Positions 15,855 through 24,065 of a stretch of DNA of 49,064 bases are shown here, piece after piece. The notes under the pieces were generated by a model. It was not told the origin of the DNA. It did not search any database and worked only from the letters and a program-made list of their open reading frames with translations. Every line of letters starts with the position of its first letter. The stretch's first letter is position 1. The translations under genes were made by a program, and so were the position numbers. Where the stretch lies: NCBI GenBank assembly GCA_027314165.1, contig DAHVCH010000018.1:1-49064 (forward strand), in the 5' to 3' direction. Source of the DNA: Thermoplasmata archaeon (GTDB lineage: Archaea; Thermoplasmatota; Thermoplasmata; Lutacidiplasmatales; UBA184).

Positions 15855-16710
15855 GCCCATCCCAGCAACGTGGTGCCCCGGCTGCGGCGACTTCGGCGTG
15901 ATGGCCGCGCTCAAGAACTCGCTCAAGGCCCTCAGCGTCCCGACGGAGGAGACCGTCATCGTCGGAGGGATCGGCTGCTCCGGAGGGATCCACAACTTCC
16001 TCGACGGCTACGGCTTCCACTCGCTCCACGGCCGGCTCCTGCCCACCGCGTTGGGGGCGAAGCTCGCGAACCCCAAGCTCACGGTGGTCGCGGTGGGGGG
16101 CGACGGCGACGGCTACGCCATCGGCATGGGCCACTTCATCCACTCGCTGAAGAAGAACGTGGACATCACCTACATCGTGATGAACAACGAGACCTACGGT
16201 CTCACCAAGGGCCAGCCCTCGCCCACGGCGAAGGTCGGGTTCCACGGGAACCTCGAGGGCCCCTTCGACGCGGTGCTGACCGCGCTCTCCGTCTCCTCGG
16301 CGGGCTACATCGCCCGAGGGTTCTCCGGCGCCCCGCGCGAGGCCGCGCAGTACATCACCGAGGCGCTCCAGTACAACAGGGAGCGCCGGGGGTTCGCCTT
16401 CGTCGAGATCCTCTCGCCCTGCGTCACCTACAACGACACCTACCAGCTCTGGCGGCAGCAGGTGGAGAACGTCGAGAAGATCGAAGGGTACGACAAGAGC
16501 GACCGGGCCAAGGCCTTCTCCACCGTCCTCCAGGTCAAGGAACGCGGGAAGATCCCCGTGGGCCAGATCTTCCGGGTGGCGGACGGCAAGGGCGCCCCCG
16601 CCCTCGACAAGACGCTGCTCCCGATGGTCGAGCGCTCGCCCGCCGCGACGGACATCTCGCTCGAGCACAACCTGCCGAAGTACCAGAAGCTCCTGGCTTC
16701 CCTCGGGTAG
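15838..16710 (+). CDS. korB: 2-oxoacid:ferredoxin oxidoreductase, beta subunit
   Basis: Thiamine-diphosphate-binding subunit. WCPGCGDFG supplies two of the iron-sulfur cysteines, GIGCSG a third, and SPCVTYND the fourth. The TPP motif GDGDGYAIG runs to NNETYGLTKGQ. The 290-residue length is normal for the KorB/PorB-like beta subunit of two-subunit enzymes. Translation starts inside the alpha gene, 17 bases before its stop, indicating coupling. No delta ferredoxin-type subunit is adjacent, so a separate ferredoxin must accept the electrons. Confidence 0.93.
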   Translation: MPEVVKPIPATWCPGCGDFGVMAALKNSLKALSVPTEETVIVGGIGCSGGIHNFLDGYGFHSLHGRLLPTALGAKLANPKLTVVAVGGDGDGYAIGMGHFIHSLKKNVDITYIVMNNETYGLTKGQPSPTAKVGFHGNLEGPFDAVLTALSVSSAGYIARGFSGAPREAAQYITEALQYNRERRGFAFVEILSPCVTYNDTYQLWRQQVENVEKIEGYDKSDRAKAFSTVLQVKERGKIPVGQIFRVADGKGAPALDKTLLPMVERSPAATDISLEHNLPKYQKLLASLG

Positions 16711-16748
16711 CGCGGGGGCCCTTCTCCCCCCTCCCCCCCGTCCTGGGG

Positions 16749-17543
16749 TCAGGTCGCGGGCTCGGCCCGTCCGTTCCTCGCGTTCCGCTTCGGCCTCTGG
16801 AGCTTCTCCAAGACGAGCGAGACCCTGCGGTTGGCCTCGGTCGTGACGATGTCGCGGTCCCCGGGCTGCCGGATGAACAGGGTGAGCGTGAGGTCGGAGG
16901 TGAGGGGGTTCCGGGCGCGGCCGGAGAGGAGCGGGGGGAACCGCGGGTCCAGGCGCGAGCGGAGCTTCGAGAGGCTCTTTCGGACCTCGCTCTCGAACTC
17001 GGCCAGGTTGATCCCGCTGGTCACGGAGATGGGGATCGCGACCTCCTTCCAGGCCTGCGGGGTGGTGTTGACGACCACCTGTCCCATGAACATGCGGTTC
17101 GGGATCGAGACCAGTTGGTCCTTCTCGGTGAGCAGCAGCGTGGTCATGGGGTTGATCTCGATGACCTTCCCCTCGTGCTCCCCCACCCTGACCGAATCGC
17201 CGATCTTGAACGGGATGTAGACGTCCGAGAAGTACTTCGCCCCGGCGTTCTCGAGCGCCTCGCGGCAGGCGATGACCGCGGCGACCCCCGCGAGGCCGAC
17301 GACCAGGAGGAGGATGTCGGTGCTGACCCCGATCTCCTGCACCGCCAGCACGATCCCCACGACCCAGATCAGCACCGACGTGAACCGGCTGCTGCTGACC
17401 GCGACGTGGGGCATGCTCTCGGACATGACCGACCGGATGAGGCGGTTCACGGCGCGGGCGAGGGCCCAGGTCACGGCGAGGATGATGGCGGCGTAGACGA
17501 ACGGGAGCGCGGGTCCGAGCGGCGCCAGGTTCGGCAAGATCAT
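16749..17543 (-). CDS. MscS-family mechanosensitive channel
   Basis: Small-conductance mechanosensitive channel relieving turgor in osmotic downshock. Three hydrophobic segments occupy about residues 10-105, the last being the pore-lining VVGLAGVAAVIACREALENAG. The beta domain follows with FKIGDSVRV, GKVIEINPMTTLLLT and VSIPNRMF, all typical MscS motifs, and a C-terminal alpha/beta region. The ATG overlaps the stop of the upstream GT4 gene by four bases, so the two are coupled, an odd pairing. An Arg/Lys-rich tail ends the protein. Confidence 0.88.
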   Translation of the reverse strand: MILPNLAPLGPALPFVYAAIILAVTWALARAVNRLIRSVMSESMPHVAVSSSRFTSVLIWVVGIVLAVQEIGVSTDILLLVVGLAGVAAVIACREALENAGAKYFSDVYIPFKIGDSVRVGEHEGKVIEINPMTTLLLTEKDQLVSIPNRMFMGQVVVNTTPQAWKEVAIPISVTSGINLAEFESEVRKSLSKLRSRLDPRFPPLLSGRARNPLTSDLTLTLFIRQPGDRDIVTTEANRRVSLVLEKLQRPKRNARNGRAEPAT

Positions 17544-18919
17544 GGTCCCACGACCTCCTTGATCATCGCGACCTCCTCCCCGGCGGCGGCGTCGAGCAGG
17601 CAGGGGCCCGCGGTGCGGTACCCTTCCTCGGCGAGGCGGTGGCGCAGCTCCCCCGAGTCGTCCAGGAGGACATGGAGGTCCTGCGCGAGGGAGGACACCT
17701 TCGTCGGGTCGAAGACCAGGCCGTTCTTCCCCGGATGAAGGAGCTCCGTGATGCCCGCCCGGTCGGAGACGACGGTCGCCCGGCGGTGCAGCCAGCTCTC
17801 CACGACCACGAGCCCGAACCCTTCCCGGTGAGAGGGGAGGACCGTGAAAAGGCAGCGCTCGTAGAGCGCGTCCAGTTCCGGCTGGGTCACATGTCCGGTC
17901 AGCACCACCCGGCCCTCAAGCCCCAGGTCCTTGATCAGCTGTTCGAGGCCCGCCCGCCAGGCCTCCCCCTTCGTTAGGGCGAGGCCCGCCCGCGAGCTCG
18001 AGAAGCTCCCGTTCCCCACGAGCACCAGCTTGGCCCGGGGAAAACTGGAGGCGAGGGTGGCGAAGGCCTGGATGGCCACGTCCTGGCCCTTCATCGGGTC
18101 CATGCGCCCGACGACGAGGATGACCTGGTCCTTCGGGTGAATGCCCCACTTCGCGCAGACGGCCTGCGCCTCCTTCGGCGAAGGGAAGGTGTAGTCCTTG
18201 GGGTCGACGTAGGGGAACATGCGTTTCGCCGGCCCCTTGTAGCCGAAGTCGCGCAGGGCCCTGAGGTACCGGTCCGTGCTCATGATGACCATGTCGTAGT
18301 GCCGGAGGTACTCCTCGAAGGTGGACCGCCAGTCGGGAGGGATCATCCCCTTCTCGAAGGGGATGTGCCACCGGAAGATCTTCGGCTTCGCACGGCTGAG
18401 CATCGACCCGACGGGAAGTTGCTGGAAGTCGTGGACGTAGTAGACGTCGAAGTCGTTCGCCTCGTCCAAACGGCGGAGGAGCTCGGCCGTGGCCCGGTTG
18501 TAGTACGCGAACTCGGAGAAGTCCGCGGTCCAGAGCAGCTCGTCCGGACCCTTCGAGGTGCGCGTGCCGTGGGCCACACGCCACACCGCCTCCTTGATCG
18601 TGCCGTACCCCGCCATCCTGAGACGGGACATCTCGACGTTGTGCAGGACCAGCCCATCGTACCGGACGCTCTTCGGGCCCTTCGCGTTCAGCGAGACCCA
18701 GTGCGGGTCTCGGATGGCGCCCATCTCGCCAAGGCGGCGAAGGAGCGGGAGCACCATGCGCGTCACGCCCCCGGGGGAGACGCGGTAGTCCGTCCCTTCG
18801 TGGTAGCTACCGAGGTCGAGGGGTCGGTCGTCCCGGCCGACGGTTCTGGCCAGGCCCGGGTCCAGGTACTGAAGGAGCGGGGTCTGGGTGTTGATGCACA
18901 CCCTCCACGCCTCGCTCAT
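17540..18919 (-). CDS. Family 4 glycosyltransferase
   Basis: Retaining GT-B glycosyltransferase of 459 residues. The N-terminal half contains PGGVTRMVLPLLRRLGE and VYYVHDFQQLPVG, then the hinge RWHIPFEKGMIPPDWR. The C-terminal donor-binding half has VGRMDPMKGQDVAIQAF and the EX7E motif EGFGLVVVE at about 366-374. This layout is close to trehalose-synthesising TreT and sucrose-phosphate-synthase-like enzymes, but the product cannot be fixed. Gene order GT4 then MscS with a four-base overlap hints at a role in osmolyte or envelope stress, as inference. It diverges from TiaS. Confidence 0.85.
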   Translation of the reverse strand: MSEAWRVCINTQTPLLQYLDPGLARTVGRDDRPLDLGSYHEGTDYRVSPGGVTRMVLPLLRRLGEMGAIRDPHWVSLNAKGPKSVRYDGLVLHNVEMSRLRMAGYGTIKEAVWRVAHGTRTSKGPDELLWTADFSEFAYYNRATAELLRRLDEANDFDVYYVHDFQQLPVGSMLSRAKPKIFRWHIPFEKGMIPPDWRSTFEEYLRHYDMVIMSTDRYLRALRDFGYKGPAKRMFPYVDPKDYTFPSPKEAQAVCAKWGIHPKDQVILVVGRMDPMKGQDVAIQAFATLASSFPRAKLVLVGNGSFSSSRAGLALTKGEAWRAGLEQLIKDLGLEGRVVLTGHVTQPELDALYERCLFTVLPSHREGFGLVVVESWLHRRATVVSDRAGITELLHPGKNGLVFDPTKVSSLAQDLHVLLDDSGELRHRLAEEGYRTAGPCLLDAAAGEEVAMIKEVVGP

Positions 18920-19181
18920 GCTTCAGATCCCCTCGAGCCCCAACGGCGCTCCAGGAGGGTACACGTCCCCTATCGACCCATGGATGGTAAACCCTTCCGT
19001 GAAGCGGCACACGCCCGAGGGGCGCGTGGGGAACGGGGAAGCTCCGTTCGTGAGCGTGCGTACGTCGGTCATCGAGGCCCGTCGCGCTGCGCAAGCTCTC
19101 GCGGCTCACCGGGGGGACGGGCGGGAAAGCCTACGTAATCGCCTCGCGTGGGACCCGGCGCCACCGGCGGGAGGGGAGAGG

Positions 19182-20531
19182 ATGTCGTGGCTGGGCCTGG
19201 ACGACACCGACTCTCCAAAGGGAGGCTGCACCACCTGGGTCTTGAGCGAGGTGCTGCGCGAGCTCTCCGTCTCGGGACACGGCATCGACCTCGTGGGTCC
19301 CCCGCGTTTGGTCCGGCTGAACCCGAACGTCCCTTGGAAGACCCGGGGGAACGCGGCGCTCTCCGCCCGCTTCGGGGTGGGCGTGGGAGCCCCTCGGGGG
19401 TTGGGGGAGTTCGGTCGGCGACGTCGTCCGTTGCTTTCCTACCCGCGAGGGAAGCCGCTGACCGCGTCGCAGGAGGACGAGCTCTGGCGGACCGCGGTCG
19501 AGGTCGTCCTCCGTTCGTCGGACCGTTCGGTGGAGGGAACGGACCCGACGGTCTTGCTCACTCCAGGCCCGCTCCCGCCCGACCTCTACTGGAGGGCGGT
19601 CCGGGAAGTGGTGCCGTGGCGAGCCGTGGAGGACCAACTGCTCGAAGTCCCGGGCGTCCGCCTGGCCGCCTTCGGGTCAGGGCAAGGCGTGGTCGGAGCC
19701 GCGGCCTCCATCGCCTGGCCCGGCCGCCGAGCGACGTGGGAGGCCATCGCTTACCGGCACGCTTCGCGGTGGGGCTCTGCGCGGAACGTGGACGCGGGCA
19801 GCGTTCGAAGGGTCGCAGCTCGCTACCCGGAGACGTTCCTTTCCTACGACGACGAGACCCGGCGCACGATGGTCGCTCCCCACACCCCCTGTCCCATCCT
19901 CTTCGGGATGCGGGCGAGCCGACCGGACCGGCTCCCCAAGGCGATCGCCGAGGTGACCGCCGGAGAGCCTCTCGAACGTTGGTTGCTCTTCCGGACCAAC
20001 CAAGCCACGGGGGACCATCTGGTCCGACGGACCCTCGGAGACCGTGCGCCCGCGTCCTCCGGCATCTACGAGGGGCTCGTTGCAGACGCTCCGGAGCTCC
20101 TCACTGGAGGCCACGTCCGGTTCCGCATCGAGGCGGGAGGAGTTCAGCTCCCGTGCGTGGCTTTCGAGCCGACGAAACGTCTGCCCAAGATCTCCCGCGC
20201 CCTGCTGCGGGGCGATCGCGTCCGGGTCTGGGGATCCTTCCCGTTCGGGCCGGGTGAAGCCGATCGCGGAGTGCGTCTGGAGGGGATCCAGGTCCTCTCT
20301 ACCCGACCGGTGTGGGAGAAGGTCCGCAACCCTCGGTGTCCGAGCTGCGGGCGACGCATGGGCTCGGTGGGCGCCGGCAAGGGCTTTCGCTGCTCCGTCT
20401 GCGGCCGCCGTACCGCTCCCGAGCGGGCGAAAGGGCGGTGGGTCGCCCGAGGTGCGATGCGAGGCACTTACCTGCCGACGCCTTCCGCGCGCCGCCACCT
20501 GGCCCCACGACGGGCACCGGCACGCGCCTAA
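19182..20531 (+). CDS. tiaS: tRNA(Ile2) 2-agmatinylcytidine synthetase TiaS
   Basis: ATP-dependent enzyme that adds agmatine to C34 of archaeal tRNA(Ile) CAU so it reads AUA. The N-terminus WLGLDDTDSPKGGCTTW is diagnostic, followed by RLNPNVPWKTRGNAAL and ARYPETFLSYDDETRR. The middle shows LFRTNQATGDHL, then an OB-fold-like part, and a zinc ribbon with CPSCG and CSVCG near the C-terminus. I chose ATG 19182 (449 residues), directly after GGGGAGAGG and giving the family's start; the frame is open to 18888 but the extra residues lack similarity. Confidence 0.93.
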   Translation: MSWLGLDDTDSPKGGCTTWVLSEVLRELSVSGHGIDLVGPPRLVRLNPNVPWKTRGNAALSARFGVGVGAPRGLGEFGRRRRPLLSYPRGKPLTASQEDELWRTAVEVVLRSSDRSVEGTDPTVLLTPGPLPPDLYWRAVREVVPWRAVEDQLLEVPGVRLAAFGSGQGVVGAAASIAWPGRRATWEAIAYRHASRWGSARNVDAGSVRRVAARYPETFLSYDDETRRTMVAPHTPCPILFGMRASRPDRLPKAIAEVTAGEPLERWLLFRTNQATGDHLVRRTLGDRAPASSGIYEGLVADAPELLTGGHVRFRIEAGGVQLPCVAFEPTKRLPKISRALLRGDRVRVWGSFPFGPGEADRGVRLEGIQVLSTRPVWEKVRNPRCPSCGRRMGSVGAGKGFRCSVCGRRTAPERAKGRWVARGAMRGTYLPTPSARRHLAPRRAPARA

Positions 20532-20535
20532 TTCT

Positions 20536-20546
20536 CCGTATATACG
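20536..20546 (+). promoter_or_regulatory. TATA box for the DUF835 gene
   Basis: CCGTATATACG is the strongest A/T-rich element between TiaS and the DUF835 coding region. It predicts transcription from about 20566, leaving a leader of 70-90 nt before the presumed start. Confidence 0.5.
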
Positions 20547-20588
20547 TCTGAATGATGGTGCTGGACGTAGAGGCCGGTCCCGTCCCGT

Positions 20589-20623
20589 GGTCCTGAGCGA
20601 CCCCGACGGCAGGCCTTAGGACC
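20589..20623 (+). promoter_or_regulatory. Leader hairpin before the DUF835 gene
   Basis: GGTCCTGAG (20589-20597) can pair with CTTAGGACC (20615-20623), nine pairs including one G-U, with a 17-nt loop. GGAGGAGG follows at 20635-20642. It could control access to the ribosome-binding site. Confidence 0.35.
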
Positions 20624-20801
20624 GACGGGAGCGAGGAGGAGGACCACGGGCGAGGAGCTGAAGTGTCCCGTCTGCAGGAGCCCGCTCCCTCCTGACGGGG
20701 TCGAGTGCCTGACCTGCGGACTTCCCCGGGACCTCTGGCCGACCTCGCCGGAGGCGGGCGGAAAGCCGGCTGCGGCCAGCGACGACCTCTTCGGGGACCT
20801 C

Positions 20802-22763
20802 ATGAAGGACCTCGATGATCTCGATTCGACCGAGACGGAAGAGCCACCTGCGGCGCCCGTGGCCGCTCCCAAGGCCGCCCCCGAGGTCGCGGCTCCTCCT
20901 CCCAGAGCCCCGGCCTCCCGGCTGGTGCCCAGCGCACCTGAGGTTTCGGAGGACTCGGAGAGACCAGCGGTCGTCCGCCCCTCCGAAGCGCCTCCGACGG
21001 CCAACCCCGTAGCGGCGGCGCCACCGGTGAGAACGGCGCCACGCCCCTCCCCGGTCGAGGAACCTTCGCCCGCCGTTCCTGAACCGACCCCCTCCGCGGC
21101 CAAGCCCTCTCCCGCTCCACCTCGCATTCCAGCCGCGCCCCCCGCTTCGCTCTCCTCCGCCCCCGGGCCCCGTGCTCCGACCGCCCCGCGCGTCGAACCT
21201 GCGGTCGCAGATCGCGCTCCAGAGGTGGCTCCCGCCGCCCCCGCTGAAGTGACCCCCGCCGAGGGCCCGGTCGGAGTTCCTCACCGCAATCATGTCGAGG
21301 CCGTCGTCGTCGCGGCTCAGCCGGAGGACGATGGGATGCCTCTCCAAGCGATCATGGACGAGGTCAGCGCGATGATCCAGGTCGGCCGAAGGGCCGCCTT
21401 CGACATGACCTCGTTCGGGCCCACGGCCGCACGCGCCGTGGGACTTATCCGGGCAGGGGCCTCGGAGGAGGCCCGTCGGATGCTGACCGGGCTCCGCAAG
21501 CGCCTGTACGAGTTCCTGGCGCCCCGCTTCTCCGCCCGGGTCGAGCAACTCGAGGTCAAGATGAACCGGTTCGGTACGTTCCTACGGACGGACCAGGGCC
21601 GTCTCCATCTGGAGCGGATCCGTACCGCCCTCCGGAAGGGTGACTTCCAGGCGGCCCAACTGGAACTCCGACGGCTCGAGGGGGAGACCACCCGCCTCGA
21701 GGAGGAGCTCGGGACCCTAGGGCAAACGCTGGAGCAGGTCGACCTGCTCACGGCAGAAGTGGAGAGAATGGGAGGCGACACCACGCCCGCCCTGCTCTAC
21801 CAGGGCAAGGCGTTGGACGCGGCGCGGCTCGGGGACCGGAGGAAGGCCGAGGGCCTTCTCACCACCGCGTCCGCGATGCTCCTGGACACGCTCGCCCCCC
21901 TCATGGGACGGGAGCTCGTTCGGCTGACGGAGCGGCTCAAGGCGCTCCGGGCGCAGGGTCGCGACATCCGCGCGGCCGTGGGACTGGTGCGCCAGATCAC
22001 GGTCGACCTCAAGACCCGCAACTACACCCGGGCGGTGGCCTCTCTGGCCCGGCTCCGCGAGGAGATGTCGCGGCAGGAGGAGATCATCGCCAGGACGCAG
22101 ACCGGGGCCGCCGCCGCCTCTCCCTCCTCCCCGTCCTCCTCGGCTACGGGTGAGGTCACGCGAACACGCATCAAGGGGCGCGGGACGGCGGTCGCGGTCT
22201 CCACCTCCGCCCCCGAGGCCGAGGCTCCAAAGGAAGAACCGCTCCCGCCAACGCCGGCTCCCAGGGCTCCTCCGGCCGCTCCTGCGCGGGCCGAACCTCC
22301 CCCCCTTGAGATCCGCGCCGGTCGCTCGTACCTGCTCTTCGAGCAGCGCGCGAAGCGAGGCGCGCAGGTGTACCTCAAGCTGAAGGGTTCGAAGAAGGGC
22401 CTCTTCCTCACGACGACCTTCCCTCCCCGCATCACCGAGGACACTCCCCTGCCCGGCTCCGAGGTCGTCTGGCTCTCCGAGTCGCCCGGGTGGGAGGACG
22501 CCTTGAACCCTCGGATGCTCGAGCACGATGTCGCGGCCAGGGTCCATGCTTTCATCCGGGAGGAGGACGCCGGGGCGATCGGCCTCGATGGGCTGTCCTA
22601 CCTCATCTCGGAGAACGGCGTGGAGAAGGTCGAGAAGTTCCTCAAGAGCATGCTCGACACCGCCGCGGCGAGGGGCGTGGGCGTGGTCGTGACGCTGGCC
22701 CCCGGCGGAATCGAACCCAAGGCGCAGGCGCGGCTCGAGTCCCTCTTCGACGCCTCCTCCTGA
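20802..22763 (+). CDS. Zinc-ribbon / helical-repeat / DUF835 signalling protein
   Basis: Archaeal protein ending in a DUF835 domain (about residues 500-645: RSYLLFEQ, VVWLSESPGWEDALNP, IGLDGLSYLISENG, LKSMLD). DUF835 is found in archaeal signalling proteins, but its activity is unknown. Residues 1-190 are Pro/Ala-rich; 205-430 form helical TPR-like units (RTALRKGDFQAAQLELRRLE, ARLGDRRKAEGLLTTAS). The ATG at 20802 is the first standard start, yet coding clearly continues upstream in frame with CPVC and CLTCG, an N-terminal zinc ribbon beginning at about 20661. No ATG, GTG or TTG exists between the upstream stop at 20568 and 20802, so a non-standard start or assembly error is likely. It leads the signalling locus. 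Confidence 0.75.
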   Translation: MKDLDDLDSTETEEPPAAPVAAPKAAPEVAAPPPRAPASRLVPSAPEVSEDSERPAVVRPSEAPPTANPVAAAPPVRTAPRPSPVEEPSPAVPEPTPSAAKPSPAPPRIPAAPPASLSSAPGPRAPTAPRVEPAVADRAPEVAPAAPAEVTPAEGPVGVPHRNHVEAVVVAAQPEDDGMPLQAIMDEVSAMIQVGRRAAFDMTSFGPTAARAVGLIRAGASEEARRMLTGLRKRLYEFLAPRFSARVEQLEVKMNRFGTFLRTDQGRLHLERIRTALRKGDFQAAQLELRRLEGETTRLEEELGTLGQTLEQVDLLTAEVERMGGDTTPALLYQGKALDAARLGDRRKAEGLLTTASAMLLDTLAPLMGRELVRLTERLKALRAQGRDIRAAVGLVRQITVDLKTRNYTRAVASLARLREEMSRQEEIIARTQTGAAAASPSSPSSSATGEVTRTRIKGRGTAVAVSTSAPEAEAPKEEPLPPTPAPRAPPAAPARAEPPPLEIRAGRSYLLFEQRAKRGAQVYLKLKGSKKGLFLTTTFPPRITEDTPLPGSEVVWLSESPGWEDALNPRMLEHDVAARVHAFIREEDAGAIGLDGLSYLISENGVEKVEKFLKSMLDTAAARGVGVVVTLAPGGIEPKAQARLESLFDASS

Positions 22764-22775
22764 GGCGCGGTCGGG

Positions 22776-22784
22776 CCCTCTTTT
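22776..22784 (+). terminator. Oligo-T terminator after the DUF835 gene
   Basis: CCTCTTTTTCC lies 13-20 nt after the DUF835 stop. A run of five T residues is unusual in this G+C-rich sequence and fits an archaeal oligo-T terminator. Confidence 0.4.
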
Positions 22785-22801
22785 TCCCTCCGTGACCGGG
22801 G

Positions 22802-22850
22802 GGTCGGTCCCGGTCCGGACCGACCGGTCCTCCCCGAAGACCTCGAGGTC
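22802..22850 (+). promoter_or_regulatory. Two inverted repeats upstream of the KaiC-like operon promoter
   Basis: GGTCGGTC (22802-22809) and GACCGACC (22818-22825) form an eight-base perfect inverted repeat with an eight-base centre. GACCTCGAGGTC (22839-22850) is a perfect 12-base palindrome. Both lie just upstream of the TATA-like CTTACCTA at 22863-22870, the usual place for an archaeal activator or operator site. Confidence 0.4.
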
Positions 22851-22893
22851 GGGGGCGAAGGCCTTACCTAGGGGGTTGCAACTATGCCGGGAC

Positions 22894-23193
22894 GTGTCCG
22901 ATATCGAGGCCCAGGCGGTCGCTGACCGGGTACGTTTCGTCTTCGGCGACGTGGCCGAGAAGATCCTGCGCATCGAGGAGCAGAAGTTGGGGATCCACCC
23001 GCCGACCCCGCTCAAGCCCGAGGACGTCCAGAGGCTCGCGAGGGAGCTGCGCGACCTCGCCGCCCGCCTGGCGGGGGAGGAGCTCTCCAAGCGTCTCTAC
23101 GCGGAGATCATGACCCTGGCGTCGAGCGGCGCGGGCCCCCACCCCGCCGAAACGCGCCGGAGCGAGAACGGCCCGAAGGGGGGCTCGGCATGA
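22894..23193 (+). CDS. Small helical protein encoded with the KaiC-like ATPase
   Basis: 99 residues from the GTG at 22894; no recognised family. The body is almost all helix, with DVAEKILRIEEQKLGI, the short loop HPPTPL, then PEDVQRLARELRDLAARLAG and SKRLYAEIMTL. The last 25 residues are Gly/Ser/Pro-rich. A TATA-like CTTACCTA centred 27 nt upstream suggests a leaderless start at this GTG, and upstream in-frame residues look non-coding. Its stop overlaps the ATG of the KaiC-like gene (ATGA), so it may be a partner or regulator of that ATPase. Confidence 0.6.
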   Translation: MSDIEAQAVADRVRFVFGDVAEKILRIEEQKLGIHPPTPLKPEDVQRLARELRDLAARLAGEELSKRLYAEIMTLASSGAGPHPAETRRSENGPKGGSA

Positions 23194-23912
23194 CCACCGC
23201 GGCGGTCGAGCGGATCCCCACGTTCGTCGACGGGCTGGACGCCCGAATGGGCGGCGGCATTCCCCAGGGAAGTGTCGTCCTGCTCGAGGGAAGCGCGGGG
23301 TGCATGAAGAGCTCCCTCGCTTACAGCATCATCTTCCAGAACGCCCTCAAGCGGGGGCGTCACGCGCTCTACCTCACCATCGAGCAGCCCCGGAAGGACA
23401 TCGAGGACCAGATGGCCGGCCTTGGGATGGACAAGTCGGTCGACAAGGACCTCGAAGGTCGCCTGTCGGTGATCGACCTGGGGGAACTCCGCGCGTTCCT
23501 CTCCGAAGCCCAGGAGGACGAGCTCGACACCGACTGGTTCAAGAGCGTGATGAACCAGGTCCAGAGCTTCCGGCGGGACCACCCGCTCGACATCTTCGTG
23601 CTGGACTCTCTTAACGGGCTGCTCGCCCTGCACGCCCGGGAGAACCCCCGGCTCGAGCTCTTCCACTTCATCAAGGAACTGAAGGGGTTCCCGATGACCA
23701 CGTTCCTCATCTCCGAAGTGGCCCCCGGGACGTCGTGGTCGGGAGGCCCCCAGGGGTTCCTGGCGGACGGGATCATCCATCTGGAGGCCAAGCGGATCGA
23801 GGACATCCTCCGTCTCCAGATCGGAGTGGTCAAGATGCGGAAGACCCCGCACGACAAGCAGTACTTCCCGTTCCTGGTCCACAAGGGTGGGTTCGAGATC
23901 GTCGGGAAGTAG
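23190..23912 (+). CDS. KaiC/RadA-superfamily ATPase, single domain
   Basis: 240-residue RecA-fold ATPase of the archaeal KaiC-like group (COG0467, with GvpD and Rad55-like relatives), many of which act in signalling rather than recombination. Walker A is GSAGCMKSS at about 34-42, the following LYLTIEQPRKDIEDQM is typical of KaiC-like proteins, and Walker B is DIFVLDSLNGL. There is only one ATPase domain, unlike cyanobacterial KaiC. ATGA overlap couples it to the small helical gene. A hybrid histidine kinase gene follows 153 nt later. Confidence 0.85.
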   Translation: MTTAAVERIPTFVDGLDARMGGGIPQGSVVLLEGSAGCMKSSLAYSIIFQNALKRGRHALYLTIEQPRKDIEDQMAGLGMDKSVDKDLEGRLSVIDLGELRAFLSEAQEDELDTDWFKSVMNQVQSFRRDHPLDIFVLDSLNGLLALHARENPRLELFHFIKELKGFPMTTFLISEVAPGTSWSGGPQGFLADGIIHLEAKRIEDILRLQIGVVKMRKTPHDKQYFPFLVHKGGFEIVGK

Positions 23913-23932
23913 GGTCCGCGCGAAAAGAGACG

Positions 23933-23938
23933 TTTATC
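23933..23938 (+). promoter_or_regulatory. TATA box upstream of the hybrid kinase
   Basis: TTTATC within CGTTTATCTT, preceded by the purine-rich GAAAAGAGA that resembles a BRE. It predicts transcription from about 23960 with a leader of roughly 105 nt. Confidence 0.5.
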
Positions 23939-23951
23939 TTCTCGCCAGTCC

Positions 23952-23986
23952 GTCCCGGAACAGACCCATGAGGTCGGATCCGGGAC
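23952..23986 (+). promoter_or_regulatory. Nested inverted repeat downstream of the kinase promoter
   Basis: GTCCCGGA (23952-23959) pairs with TCCGGGAC (23979-23986), and inside it GACC (23963-23966) pairs with GGTC (23972-23975). It lies at the predicted transcription start of the kinase gene and could be an operator, a leader hairpin, or a 3' structure of the KaiC-like message. Confidence 0.4.
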
Positions 23987-24065
23987 TTCCGGCGCTCTCC
24001 GTTGCCGCGACCCGACCTGCCTAGGCCAGAGCGACGCAGGTAGACCGACCGAGGAGACGAGAGAG

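Noticed and set aside
13839-15995. A 718-residue minus-strand frame opposite the oxidoreductase alpha gene
   Set aside because: The plus strand encodes a recognisable enzyme with all motifs. The antisense frame is open because of codon bias in G+C-rich DNA.
18920-19181. The 262-bp gap between the GT4 and TiaS genes as a gene
   Set aside because: Open frames here are extensions of TiaS or antisense to it, with no motif; only promoter-like A/T-rich spots (near 18985 and 19132) are present.
20552-20596. Possible C/D box small RNA (ATGATGG ... CTGA) or 14-codon upstream reading frame
   Set aside because: The C box has a mismatch, no internal C'/D' boxes are visible, and the TATA box at 20536 predicts transcription starting after the ATG.
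20616-21548. A 310-residue minus-strand Gly/Arg-rich frame
   Set aside because: It is the complement of the Pro/Ala-rich linker of the DUF835 protein.
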